From Gallibacterium anatis DSM 16844 = F 149 (GTDB lineage: Bacteria; Pseudomonadota; Gammaproteobacteria; Enterobacterales; Pasteurellaceae): a stretch of 48,940 nucleotides of DNA. The notes beneath the pieces were generated by a model. The model did no database searches and was not told the DNA's origin. It saw only the letters and a list, made by a program, of their open reading frames with translations. Below, piece after piece: positions 1-7,865 of this stretch. The stretch spans positions 1 through 48,940 of the forward strand of contig NZ_KB903677.1 in the NCBI RefSeq assembly GCF_000379785.1, written 5' to 3'. The stretch's first letter is position 1; each line of letters starts with the position of its first letter. A program made the translations under genes and the position numbers.

Positions 1-36
1 TCAGGGCAGGACATGTCCGTAGAGCTTGTGAAGTGA
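1..36 (+). CDS. tnpB: TnpB RNA-guided endonuclease, C-terminal tail (partial)
   Basis: Only the last 11 residues (SGQDMSVELVK) and the TGA stop at 34-36 are in the window; the rest lies upstream. The call rests on context: the frame ends just ahead of hairpins typical of an IS200/IS605 right end, and a Gly-Gln/Glu-Asp ending is common in TnpB tails. TnpB proteins are RuvC-like nucleases guided by an RNA made from the 3' end of their own gene and the element's right end. No catalytic residues are visible here, so activity cannot be judged. Confidence 0.6.
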   Translation, partial: SGQDMSVELVK

Positions 37-137
37 ACTTCATTAGAAGTCAGCAACAAGAACCCACCGAGAGTAGCCCATTGCTTGCAATGGGCACTAG
101 TAGGAATCCCCGTCCTTTAGGGCGGGGAGGATGTCAA
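1..137 (+). mobile_element. Right end of an IS200/IS605-family element (partial)
   Basis: The window opens inside the element. Visible are the last codons of a tnpB-like gene (stop at 34-36), a perfect 8-bp hairpin (GCCCATTG at 76-83, CAATGGGC at 88-95) and a GC-rich hairpin at 108-127 just before GATGTCAA. A subterminal hairpin followed by a short cleavage tetranucleotide is the usual layout of the right end in this family, where single-strand transposition leaves no inverted repeats or target duplication. The end is placed at the TCAA of 134-137 by analogy. It lies about 15 bp from the asnB stop codon. Whether a tnpA is also present cannot be seen. Confidence 0.75.
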
Positions 138-157
138 TCTTATTTAATAATGTTATT
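37..157 (+). ncRNA. Probable omega-RNA scaffold 3' part with adjoining guide
   Basis: Downstream of the tnpB stop are two stable hairpins: GCCCATTG/CAATGGGC with a CTTG loop (76-95), and CCCCGTCC/GGGCGGGG with a TTTA loop (108-127, one G-U pair). The element ends at about 137. In TnpB systems the omega-RNA covers the 3' end of tnpB and the right end, and its 3' guide is copied from the flanking DNA. The guide here would begin near 138 and overlap the last codons of asnB on the other strand. The 5' limit and the guide length are inferred. Confidence 0.5.
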
Positions 158-1736
158 TGCCACTGTCGCCATAGTTATTAAGCACACGCGCACTAGGGTC
201 ATTTACATTGCACCCTTCCCATTCTTTATTCGGCATCCAGAAACTTTTAATCCAATGGCTTTGCCCCGGATAGAATTTTTCAAAAATATCACGATATAAA
301 AGGGACTCTTTAGTAAATGGTGTGCCATATGGATATTTTTGTTTTGCCTGCGCCAACTCTTCATCGCTGTATTTGCTTTCGGCAAACGCTTTCAAATGGT
401 CAACCATCGAATGCCCTACTGCATCACTGAATGCTGCTTTTTCTCGATATAAAATGTTATCCGGCAGATAGTTTGTCCCCTCAAAGGCTTTGCGTAATAA
501 ATATTTCCCTTTGTTGTAAACATTCATTTTTTTCTCAGGGTTAATGCTCATTGCATAATCAACAAAATCAATATCACCAAATGGTACGCGTGCTTCCAAT
601 GAGTTAGCAGCTAAACAGCGATCAGCCCGTAGTACATCATACATATATAATTCACGAATACGTTTTTGTGCTTCCTTTTGAAATTCTGCGGCATTCGGGG
701 CAAAGTCAGTATATTTATAACCAAAAATTTCATCACTCACTTCACCAGTCAAAAGCACTTTTAAGTCTGTTTTTTCGTGAATATATTTACACACCAAATA
801 CATTCCAATACTGGCTCGAATGGTAGTAATATCCCAAGTTTCTAAATGCCAGATAACTTTTTCCAACGCATCCAACACTTCATCTTTGCTCATAATGACT
901 TCGGTATGTTCTGTACCAAGGTAATCAGCAACTTCTTTGGCATATTTTAAATCAATAGGATCAGTATCCATTCCAATGGCAAAAGTTTTAATTGGTTTAT
1001 CTAAATAATTTTGTGCAATCGCACACACTAAAGAGGAATCCAAGCCACCGCTTAATAAAAATCCGAGCGGTGCATCCGAATGCAAACGCTTAATCACTGC
1101 TGTTTCAAGTTTTGTTTTTAATGTTTGTGTAATGGTCTCTAGCGACTGATCACGAATAACTTTCGGATCAGCAATATCGTTGTAGCAAATAAATTCACCG
1201 TTTAAATAATAGTGTCCGGGTGGGAACGGTTGAATGTCACGACACCAGCCGATAAGCCCTTTCGCTTCGGAAGAGAATGCGATGCCGCCGCTCTCTTTAT
1301 CAAAACCATAAAACATTGGGCGAATGCCGATGGGATCACGTCCGGCAATTAAATCGCCGCTATGGCTGTCTTTTAATACTAACGCAAATTCCGCATCTAA
1401 CATTTTCATCATAACATCCACGCCAACACGTTGATAAAGTGGAATCAGCACTTCACAATCACTGCCAGATTGGAATTGGTAATTACTTGATAATAATGAT
1501 TTTAGTGCTTCGTAATTATAGATTTCACCATTACAAATTAATGAAATGCCTTCATATTGGAACGGTTGGTTGCCTTGAGAGCTTAAATCCATAATGGATA
1601 AACGATGGAAGCCCCAAGTGGCATCATCCGCATAGATAACGGCTTGATGATCCGGCCCACGATGAAAAATATGATCAAAGCTTTGTTTAAAAGCTTTGGA
1701 CGTTTGTGCTGAAGATGAAAAAACGAATCCACACAT
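153..1736 (-). CDS. asnB: Asparagine synthetase B (glutamine-hydrolysing)
   Basis: Makes asparagine from aspartate, ATP and glutamine in the cytoplasm. The 527-residue protein begins MCGF, so Cys2 is the N-terminal nucleophile after Met removal. The class II glutaminase domain fills about residues 1-190 (HRGPD, NGEIYN, GRDPIG motifs). The synthetase domain follows, with the ATP-pyrophosphatase loop SGGLDSS at 229-235 and TGEVSDE near 330. It is slightly shorter than E. coli AsnB (about 554). The start has a good AGAGGA site. The stop lies about 15 bp from an IS200/IS605 end, so the gene seems intact but has a foreign 3' flank. It stands alone; the 250 bp upstream is very AT-rich and should hold divergent promoters. 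Confidence 0.95.
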   Translation of the reverse strand: MCGFVFSSSAQTSKAFKQSFDHIFHRGPDHQAVIYADDATWGFHRLSIMDLSSQGNQPFQYEGISLICNGEIYNYEALKSLLSSNYQFQSGSDCEVLIPLYQRVGVDVMMKMLDAEFALVLKDSHSGDLIAGRDPIGIRPMFYGFDKESGGIAFSSEAKGLIGWCRDIQPFPPGHYYLNGEFICYNDIADPKVIRDQSLETITQTLKTKLETAVIKRLHSDAPLGFLLSGGLDSSLVCAIAQNYLDKPIKTFAIGMDTDPIDLKYAKEVADYLGTEHTEVIMSKDEVLDALEKVIWHLETWDITTIRASIGMYLVCKYIHEKTDLKVLLTGEVSDEIFGYKYTDFAPNAAEFQKEAQKRIRELYMYDVLRADRCLAANSLEARVPFGDIDFVDYAMSINPEKKMNVYNKGKYLLRKAFEGTNYLPDNILYREKAAFSDAVGHSMVDHLKAFAESKYSDEELAQAKQKYPYGTPFTKESLLYRDIFEKFYPGQSHWIKSFWMPNKEWEGCNVNDPSARVLNNYGDSGK

Positions 1737-1986
1737 ACGAAAATCCTCTTATTATTTTTTATATGTTGTTAATGGCTACATATCATAGCAGTAAATTAGA
1801 TTTTATCTAGTGTTTTTAGCAAAAAATTATTATTTTTTGCTTAATTTATTCTTTGTTGTTTTGTTTTTATCAAAAAATTGCGCTTAAAATTAATTTTTAT
1901 CTATTTTTACCTTAATTTATGTGCTAAAGCGTTTTGTCATACATTTTGTTATAGTAACGGCTCTAAATTGAGAGGAGGAGTTTTCT

Positions 1987-2214
1987 ATGTTGTCTTGCCC
2001 TAAGTGTGAGAAAAAAGTGAATGAAGAGTTGGATTTTTGTCCGTTTTGTCAAACGGCACTACACGATGAAGCTGCAAAGCGCGTTTATCAGCAGAGATTA
2101 TCGCAGGATGTTGAACATCGTCAGGCAATGAATAAGCAAAATGCAAAAGTACAACTGATTTGGTTTGTGATTTTCGTGGTTGTGATTGGAGGACTATTGT
2201 GGTGGAAAAACTGA
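1987..2214 (+). CDS. Small zinc-ribbon membrane protein
   Basis: A 75-residue protein with two CxxC knuckles (Cys4/Cys7 and Cys18/Cys21), which make a minimal zinc ribbon. A charged, probably helical linker follows, then one hydrophobic segment near the C-terminus (about 55-73, ending WWKN). The topology suggests a cytoplasmic ribbon tethered to the inner membrane. A strong GAGGAGG-type ribosome site precedes ATG at 1987. Its stop overlaps the start of the MscS-like gene (ATGA), so the two are probably translationally coupled. I do not recognise a named family beyond zinc-ribbon proteins, and the function is unknown. Confidence 0.75.
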   Translation: MLSCPKCEKKVNEELDFCPFCQTALHDEAAKRVYQQRLSQDVEHRQAMNKQNAKVQLIWFVIFVVVIGGLLWWKN

Positions 2215-3119
2215 TGGATATAAGAACAAGTGAGTATTGGTTATCTTGGTTTGATCGAACATTAGCTGTAATTTCAGATTATGCTATAAATGTCATCGCA
2301 TCTATATTGGTGATTTTTTTAGCTCACTTTATTTCAGCTCAAATTAAAAAATTTTATAAAAAACATCTTCACCAAGATTCTTCTAATCAAGTGCATAACA
2401 TTAACTCAGTTATTGCGTTTACATTACGCATTTTATGCTTGCTGATAGGTTACTTTATTGCAATTCATTTATTAGGGCTACAAGGCGTTTTAACACAAAT
2501 ATTAGCAAGTGCTGGGGTAATCGGTATCGTTGTTGGTTTTGCAACTAAAGAGACTATTGGTAATTTCTTTTCTGGTATGTTAGTGAACATATTAGTGCCG
2601 TTTAAAGTTAATGATTGGGTGAATATCAATGGTCAATATGGATGTGTCGAGAAAATAGGGACTTTTGTAACAACGGTGTTAACCGAAGATGGGCAACGAG
2701 TGCATATTCCCAATCAACTAATTTATTCACAAAACGTAATAAATTATTCTTCATTAGGAAAAAGAGTTGCGGTGGTTTCTACCGGAGTATCTTATGGTGA
2801 TGATTTACAAAAAGTTAAAGCGGTTGCATTAGATGAAATTGGGAAATTGTCGGGATTATTATTGGATGAGGAAAATCAGCCTCATTTCTTTTTTACTGAA
2901 ATAGGCGCTTCTACCTATAATTTTGAATTACGAGTGTGGGTTGAATTTATTGACCACGATCAGTATTTAGAATGTATTCATCAAATGATAATGGCGATTA
3001 AAAAACGTTTCGAACAAGAAGATATTTCTATTGCATATAATGTTACAACACTTGATTTTGGTGTAAAAGGTGGGGTTAATTTGTATGATAACCCGATACA
3101 AATCAAACAACTGAATTAA
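2214..3119 (+). CDS. Small-conductance mechanosensitive channel, MscS family
   Basis: Inner-membrane channel expected to open under hypo-osmotic membrane tension. The 301-residue protein has about three N-terminal hydrophobic helices. The third carries the Gly/Ala-rich pore stretch around GVIGIVVGFATKETIGNFFSG, followed by the beta domain (VNDWVNINGQYGCVEKIG) and TEDGQRVHIPNQ, matching the MscS core. Its length is close to E. coli MscS (286). The open frame extends further upstream, but ATG at 2214, overlapping the previous stop as ATGA, begins MDIRTSEYW and is the sensible start. It could equally be another small MscS paralogue. The pairing with a zinc-ribbon gene is the unusual part. Confidence 0.88.
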   Translation: MDIRTSEYWLSWFDRTLAVISDYAINVIASILVIFLAHFISAQIKKFYKKHLHQDSSNQVHNINSVIAFTLRILCLLIGYFIAIHLLGLQGVLTQILASAGVIGIVVGFATKETIGNFFSGMLVNILVPFKVNDWVNINGQYGCVEKIGTFVTTVLTEDGQRVHIPNQLIYSQNVINYSSLGKRVAVVSTGVSYGDDLQKVKAVALDEIGKLSGLLLDEENQPHFFFTEIGASTYNFELRVWVEFIDHDQYLECIHQMIMAIKKRFEQEDISIAYNVTTLDFGVKGGVNLYDNPIQIKQLN

Positions 3120-3128
3120 GATTAAGAT

Positions 3129-3160
3129 AAAAAAGGAGCATATCTCAATGCTCCTTTTTT
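3129..3160 (+). terminator. Rho-independent terminator after the MscS gene
   Basis: A perfect stem (AAAAAAGGAGCAT at 3129-3141, ATGCTCCTTTTTT at 3148-3160) with a 6-nt loop ends in a T run. A-runs on the left arm mean it can also stop transcription arriving from azoR on the minus strand. Confidence 0.85.
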
Positions 3161-3190
3161 GTATTGAATGAAATCACAAGAACAATCTAA

Positions 3191-3781
3191 TTATTTCAAA
3201 ATTTCATCAATTTTTGCGCTCGCTTTAGCAATGGCTTCGTCTGCTTTATAAGCTAAACCTTCAACGTGAATTAAATCTACATTGCTTAAACCGACAAAAC
3301 CTAAAACCTGCTTAACCCAATCGCTCATTGTGTCAAATTCTGTACCTTCATATTCACCACCGCTAGTTACAAAAGCGAAAACAGGTACATTCGGTAGTAA
3401 ACCTTTAGGACCATTTTCGTCATAAGCAAAAGTAATACGAGGACGTGCAATATAATCAACATAGGCTTTAAATGTTGCCGGCGCAGTGAAATTGTAGCGT
3501 GGCAAACCAAGTACGATGTAATCCGCCTGTTTTAATTCAGCGATTAATTCATCCGCTAAGGCGATTGCATTACGTTGTTCCTCTGTTTCAGCAATACCGG
3601 CACGAATAGCAGCGACAGTTTTAGACGTTAACAACGGCACCGGATTAGCATCTAAATCACGTTCGATAATATTGACTTCCGGCCATTTTGCTCTGGTTTT
3701 GGCAATAAATTGGTCGATTAATTGATTAGAAAAACTTTTATCACCATTTACAGAAGTACGTAAAACTAAAACATTACTCAT
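3191..3781 (-). CDS. azoR: FMN-dependent NADH-azoreductase (quinone reductase)
   Basis: A flavodoxin-fold oxidoreductase of 196 residues that uses FMN and NAD(P)H for two-electron reduction of quinones and azo compounds. It aligns by eye with E. coli AzoR along its length: an N-terminal phosphate-binding strand (VLVLRTSVNGDKSFSNQL), RDLDANPVPLL, the LPRYNF stretch and the SGGEYEGTEFD region. It lies 29 bp downstream of doxX on the same strand, and both are divergent from a LysR-type gene. This suggests a small regulon for electrophile or quinone stress; the inducer is unknown. Confidence 0.85.
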   Translation of the reverse strand: MSNVLVLRTSVNGDKSFSNQLIDQFIAKTRAKWPEVNIIERDLDANPVPLLTSKTVAAIRAGIAETEEQRNAIALADELIAELKQADYIVLGLPRYNFTAPATFKAYVDYIARPRITFAYDENGPKGLLPNVPVFAFVTSGGEYEGTEFDTMSDWVKQVLGFVGLSNVDLIHVEGLAYKADEAIAKASAKIDEILK

Positions 3782-3810
3782 AATAAAAAACTCCTTGCTG
3801 ATTCAATAAA

Positions 3811-4209
3811 CTATTGTCTGTTTTTAAGGTTGTCTAATGCGAAAGCACCGCTACCGGCAATCGCGATAAAGAGGAAAATAAAGCAGAATAATACTGCCGG
3901 TTCACCGCCATTCATCAACGGCAACCAGAAGGTTGATACGGAGGCGTGGAACAGAAAATAAGCAAAAGCCATTTCTCCGGAAAGAATAAATGCGGTGATT
4001 CTAGAGAATAAACCCAACACTAATAAAATACCACCGACTAATTCTAAAATGCCGCCGATACCTAATAACGAGAGCACAGATAAGCCGTCAAACGCGGCGA
4101 CGTGTGGAAGTGCAAATAATTTGGCGCTGCCGTGCAGTAGGAAAGTGTAACCGGCAACGATGCGCAATAAACCTAAACCGTAATGGCTTAATGATTGAGA
4201 GTTAGACAT
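3811..4209 (-). CDS. DoxX family inner-membrane protein
   Basis: A 132-residue protein with four hydrophobic segments. It has typical DoxX features: an N-terminal GLGLLRIVAGYTFLLHGSAKLF stretch, a Gly-rich GGILELVGGILLVLGLFSR loop and an aromatic third helix. Family members sit in the inner membrane and often accompany flavin or thiol-redox enzymes, but a biochemical role for this type is not established. It is the first gene of a likely two-gene unit with azoR and is divergent from the LysR-type regulator, with about 110 bp between their starts. Confidence 0.85.
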   Translation of the reverse strand: MSNSQSLSHYGLGLLRIVAGYTFLLHGSAKLFALPHVAAFDGLSVLSLLGIGGILELVGGILLVLGLFSRITAFILSGEMAFAYFLFHASVSTFWLPLMNGGEPAVLFCFIFLFIAIAGSGAFALDNLKNRQ

Positions 4210-4319
4210 AAACTATCCTTTTTTAATTAAGTAGTGAAAACGTGAGTTAGTATATTGATTTCATAATCTGAAAACGATATGGTTTTTAGAAAAGTATTTT
4301 TTCTTAATAGGAAATGATA

Positions 4320-5186
4320 ATGGACACTTTACAGAGTATGAAAGTATTTCGACAGATAGTCGAAAAAGGCAGTTTTAGCAAAGCCGCAGAACAGTTGAAT
4401 CTCTCCACTTCGATGGTAAGCAAGCATTTATCAAATTTAGAGCATTATTTGCAGGCAAAAGTATTGAATAGAACCAGCAGGCGTTTAAGTTTAACTGAAG
4501 TGGGCGCGGATTATTATCAATGTTGTGTGGCGGCATTGGATGATCTTGAAGAGGCAAAACAAATAGCAAGTCAAGGAACGATCCATCCGCAAGGGACTTT
4601 AAAAATCACTTTACCGGTTTGGTTTGCAACACGGCGTTTCGCAGAATTTTTAGCTGAATATCAACATCGCTATCCTAAAGTCAATTTTCAGCTTTCGTTA
4701 GATAATCATCATACCGATTTGGTAGGTCAAGGTTTTGATTTGTCATTAAAAGTTACCGCACATCCAGCAGAAAATTTAATTGTAAAACCCTTAGCCAGCT
4801 TGCCGTTTTACTGGGTTGCCAGTCCTAAATATATTCAGCAGTTTGGACAATTGAATGAGCTATCGTGGGCGCAACATAAAGGGTTGATTCCGACTTATAC
4901 GCACGTTGAGCATCATTTCGTCGATATTATTTCAAGCAATAATACATTAATGTTATACCAGTTGGCATTAGCAGCGCAGGGCATTGCTTATTTACCCAGT
5001 TTTTTGTGTGAGGATGATTTGCAGCGTGGTGATTTGCAAATTGTGCCGCATCCGGCAAACCGGAATCATACTTTGTATGCTGCTTATATGAATCGTGAAT
5101 TTATGAGTGCGAAAGTACGCAGTTTTATCGATTTTATGGCGGAGAAATTTTCAAATTATCCGTTAAGACATTATGATTTTGAGTGA
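4320..5186 (+). CDS. LysR-family transcriptional regulator
   Basis: A 288-residue regulator. The N-terminal winged helix-turn-helix (about residues 5-60: MKVFRQIVEKGSFSKAAEQLNLSTSMVSKHLSNLE) is typical of LysR proteins, followed by a substrate-binding-like effector domain. In-frame ATGs occur at 4314 and 4320; the second is preferred because TAGGAA sits about 7 bp before it and it gives the usual short leader MDTLQSMKVF. It is divergent from doxX-azoR, the classical arrangement for a LysR regulator and its target. The ligand is unknown; quinones or electrophiles are a guess from the neighbours. Confidence 0.88.
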   Translation: MDTLQSMKVFRQIVEKGSFSKAAEQLNLSTSMVSKHLSNLEHYLQAKVLNRTSRRLSLTEVGADYYQCCVAALDDLEEAKQIASQGTIHPQGTLKITLPVWFATRRFAEFLAEYQHRYPKVNFQLSLDNHHTDLVGQGFDLSLKVTAHPAENLIVKPLASLPFYWVASPKYIQQFGQLNELSWAQHKGLIPTYTHVEHHFVDIISSNNTLMLYQLALAAQGIAYLPSFLCEDDLQRGDLQIVPHPANRNHTLYAAYMNREFMSAKVRSFIDFMAEKFSNYPLRHYDFE

Positions 5187-5198
5187 GGACGATAACAA

Positions 5199-5227
5199 AA
5201 AAGTGATGGGAAAACCCCATCACTTTT
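5199..5227. terminator. Bidirectional terminator between lysR gene and fruA
   Basis: A perfect 12-bp stem (AAAAGTGATGGG / CCCATCACTTTT) with a 5-nt loop lies between two converging genes. The A and T runs on either side let it serve both strands. Confidence 0.85.
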
Positions 5228-5233
5228 AAACGA

Positions 5234-6922
5234 TTAAGCTTCTAATGTTTTAGGTTTAATCATTGCATATAACACGCCGGTGACAATACTACCTGCAGCG
5301 ATAGCGACTAAGTAAAGCAATACCGGTTGAATAGCACCCGGAATGGCAAGTACGAAAATACCACCGTGCGGTGCCATAAGTTGTACACCGAATACCATTG
5401 ATAATGCGCCGGTCAAAGCACCGCCAATCATACAGCTTGGAATAACGCGCATTGGGTCACGAGCAGCGAACGGGATTGCCCCTTCAGAAATAAAGCATAA
5501 GCCAAGAACGAAAGAGGCTTTACCACCTTCCAATTCATTTGCATTGAATTTTTTACGTGCGATAAAGGTTGCAATTCCCATACCTAATGCCGGCACCATA
5601 CCCGCTGCCATTACAGCCGCCATAGGTAAGTAGGAAGCAGATGCTAATAGACCAACACCAAAAGTATAGGCAGCTTTATTTACAGGACCGCCCATATCGA
5701 AACACATCATTGCTCCAAGGATAATGCCAAGCACAACTGCACTGCCTGATTGCATTCCTTTCAAGAATTCAGTCATACTGTTCATTACCCAAGCTACCGG
5801 TTCACCAACGATATAAATCATAATTAAACCGACAAACAAAGTAGAAAGGAATGGAATAATCAAAATCGGTTTTAGGGCATTCATTGTTTGTGGCAATTTA
5901 ACGTGATCATTGATCGCTTTAGCAATATAACCAGCTAAGAAACCAGAAATGATACCACCAATGAATCCAGCACCAAGCGAGCTTGCCAACATCCCGCCAA
6001 CAAGCCCCGGAGTAAGCCCCGGACGATCTGCAATAGAGTAAGCGATATAACCGGAAAGAATCGGAATCATCAATGCGAATGCGCTACCGCCACCGATTTT
6101 CATCAATGCGGCTGCCAATGTTCCTTCTTCTTTGAAAGCTTCGATACCGAATACGAAAGAGAGCGCAATGATAAGACCACCAGCAACCACCATTGGTAAC
6201 ATATGAGAAACACCGGTCATTAAATGGCTATAAATGCCTTTTTTCTCACCTTTTTCTTTGCTTTCAGTTTTCGCCGTGGCGTTATTATCCTGTTTATGGT
6301 GATAAACTTTAGCCTCTTTAAACGCTTTTTCAAATTCCTGTGCGGTTTTCTTTAACGCTAAACCGGTTGAAGTGTGGTACATTTTTTTACCATCAAATTT
6401 GCTTAAATCAACGTCAATATCGGTAGCGATAAAGGCAAGATCGGCAGCAGCAACATCTTCAGCTGAGATTAAGTTGCTGGCACCAACCTGACCACGAGTT
6501 TCGACTTTTACGTTCCAACCCTGTTTTTGGCAATAGGTAGAAATCGCTTCCGCCGCCATAAAAGTATGAGCTACACCGGTAGGACAAGCAGTAACCGCAA
6601 CGATATTTAATGGGCGATCACTCGCAACGGTTTCGGCTGGAGCGTCTGTTGGTGCTTGATAATCCGTTGCTGATGTGAGGGCTTGTTGTAAGGTTTGCTC
6701 CGGTGCATTAAATGCCTGTTCAAATGCGGTTAGATATACTTTTTTACCGGCAAGCGCTGGATTATTTGGTAATTTATCGCCTAACACTAATACAAGATCG
6801 GCATCTTGTGCCTGTTCAACCAGTTGGTGGTTTTGCTGATTAGCAACTTTACTAACCATTTGTTTTAACAAGTAAAGCGTTGCATTACCACGTTTTTCTT
6901 GTGCTAATAAAAAAATCTTCAT
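5234..6922 (-). CDS. fruA: PTS fructose transporter subunit IIB'BC
   Basis: Fructose-specific permease that takes up fructose as fructose-1-phosphate, using phosphate from FruB. It has 562 residues. An N-terminal IIB-like domain (about 1-90) lacks the catalytic cysteine, as in E. coli FruA. The active IIB domain has Cys113 in VTACPTGVAHTFMAA. The hydrophobic IIC domain runs from about 230 to the end (MLPMVVAGGLIIALSFVFG; PFAARDPMRVIPS). It is the last gene of fruBKA, 3 bp after fruK, and is followed by a strong terminator. Expression should follow the operator upstream of fruB. Confidence 0.95.
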   Translation of the reverse strand: MKIFLLAQEKRGNATLYLLKQMVSKVANQQNHQLVEQAQDADLVLVLGDKLPNNPALAGKKVYLTAFEQAFNAPEQTLQQALTSATDYQAPTDAPAETVASDRPLNIVAVTACPTGVAHTFMAAEAISTYCQKQGWNVKVETRGQVGASNLISAEDVAAADLAFIATDIDVDLSKFDGKKMYHTSTGLALKKTAQEFEKAFKEAKVYHHKQDNNATAKTESKEKGEKKGIYSHLMTGVSHMLPMVVAGGLIIALSFVFGIEAFKEEGTLAAALMKIGGGSAFALMIPILSGYIAYSIADRPGLTPGLVGGMLASSLGAGFIGGIISGFLAGYIAKAINDHVKLPQTMNALKPILIIPFLSTLFVGLIMIYIVGEPVAWVMNSMTEFLKGMQSGSAVVLGIILGAMMCFDMGGPVNKAAYTFGVGLLASASYLPMAAVMAAGMVPALGMGIATFIARKKFNANELEGGKASFVLGLCFISEGAIPFAARDPMRVIPSCMIGGALTGALSMVFGVQLMAPHGGIFVLAIPGAIQPVLLYLVAIAAGSIVTGVLYAMIKPKTLEA

Positions 6923-6925
6923 AGA

Positions 6926-7864
6926 TTATTCCTCAATTTTGGTGATTTTGACTTGGTCAATAAGTTGATGCAATGCTTGATGATCAGCAACACCAACATT
7001 ACTTTGTGCAACTGCTAATGCGGAAATGGCAGAAGCGAAACGTAGCGTTTGTTCTTTTGAAAGCTGTTGTTCTGTGCCGTAAATTAAACCGGCAACCATT
7101 GAATCACCGGCACCGACAGTGCTCACTACATTGGTGCATTTTGGCGGTTGCGCCTGTAAAACGCCTTCATCATTGATCCATAATGAGCCTTCCGCACCCA
7201 TTGAAATGATAACGTTAGCGATACCTTGCGCTTTCAACTGCTTAGCGGCATCAATAATTTCTGCTAATGAATTAAGCGGTTTGCCAATCCAAGCTTCCAA
7301 CTCACGGTGGTTCGGTTTGACTAACCACGGATTAGCTTTTAAACCGGCTGTGAGCGCCGCGTTACTGCTGTCTAAGACCACTTTGGTGTGTTGTCCTAAT
7401 TGTTGCAACCAAGCGGTAAATGCTTGTGGAGAAATACCTTTAGGCAAACTACCACAGACAGCAACCAAATCGTAATCTTTAAAATCCTGTAGCGATTGTT
7501 CAACAAAACATTGCCAATCGGCTTCGGAAACTTGATAACCTAAGAAATTTAAATCGGTGACATCCGCTTCAGTTTCGGTAACTTTCACGTTAATACGTGT
7601 TTTCCCGGCGACACGTTGGAAACGATCATCTAAACCAAGTTGTTGGAAAAGTTGGATAAAGTCACCTTGATTTTCCTCTCCGAGAAATCCGCTGACACTG
7701 ACTGACAAATTTAAGTCGTGTAAGACTTTGGCAACATTAATGCCTTTGCCGGCAGGATAAATGCCCAAAGTTTCAACCGTATTGACTTCACCCAGCTGAA
7801 TTCGAGGCAAACGACCGACTAAGTCGAAAGCCGTATTTAAGGTAATGGTTGCAATGCGAGGCAT
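6926..7864 (-). CDS. fruK: 1-phosphofructokinase
   Basis: Phosphorylates fructose-1-phosphate to fructose-1,6-bisphosphate with ATP, feeding PTS-imported fructose into glycolysis. The 312-residue PfkB/ribokinase-fold enzyme shows the N-terminal TLNTAFD and PAGKGINVAKVL substrate-binding motifs and the C-terminal VSTVGAGDSMVAGLIYG signature. The Asp of GAGDS is the catalytic base. It lies between fruB (1-bp gap) and fruA (3-bp gap), so translation is probably coupled. The length equals that of E. coli FruK. Confidence 0.95.
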   Translation of the reverse strand: MPRIATITLNTAFDLVGRLPRIQLGEVNTVETLGIYPAGKGINVAKVLHDLNLSVSVSGFLGEENQGDFIQLFQQLGLDDRFQRVAGKTRINVKVTETEADVTDLNFLGYQVSEADWQCFVEQSLQDFKDYDLVAVCGSLPKGISPQAFTAWLQQLGQHTKVVLDSSNAALTAGLKANPWLVKPNHRELEAWIGKPLNSLAEIIDAAKQLKAQGIANVIISMGAEGSLWINDEGVLQAQPPKCTNVVSTVGAGDSMVAGLIYGTEQQLSKEQTLRFASAISALAVAQSNVGVADHQALHQLIDQVKITKIEE

Positions 7865-7865
7865 T

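Noticed and set aside
33-299. An 88-codon frame spanning the IS end and the asnB terminus.
   Set aside because: Crosses the element boundary and runs antisense to asnB; no ribosome site.
6652-6922. FruA N-terminal domain without active-site Cys, as a sign of gene damage.
   Set aside because: The duplicated IIB' domain lacking Cys is normal in FruA; the second IIB has Cys113.
7119-7475. A 118-codon frame on the plus strand.
   Set aside because: Lies wholly inside fruK on the opposite strand, with no ribosome site or recognisable domain; a shadow frame.
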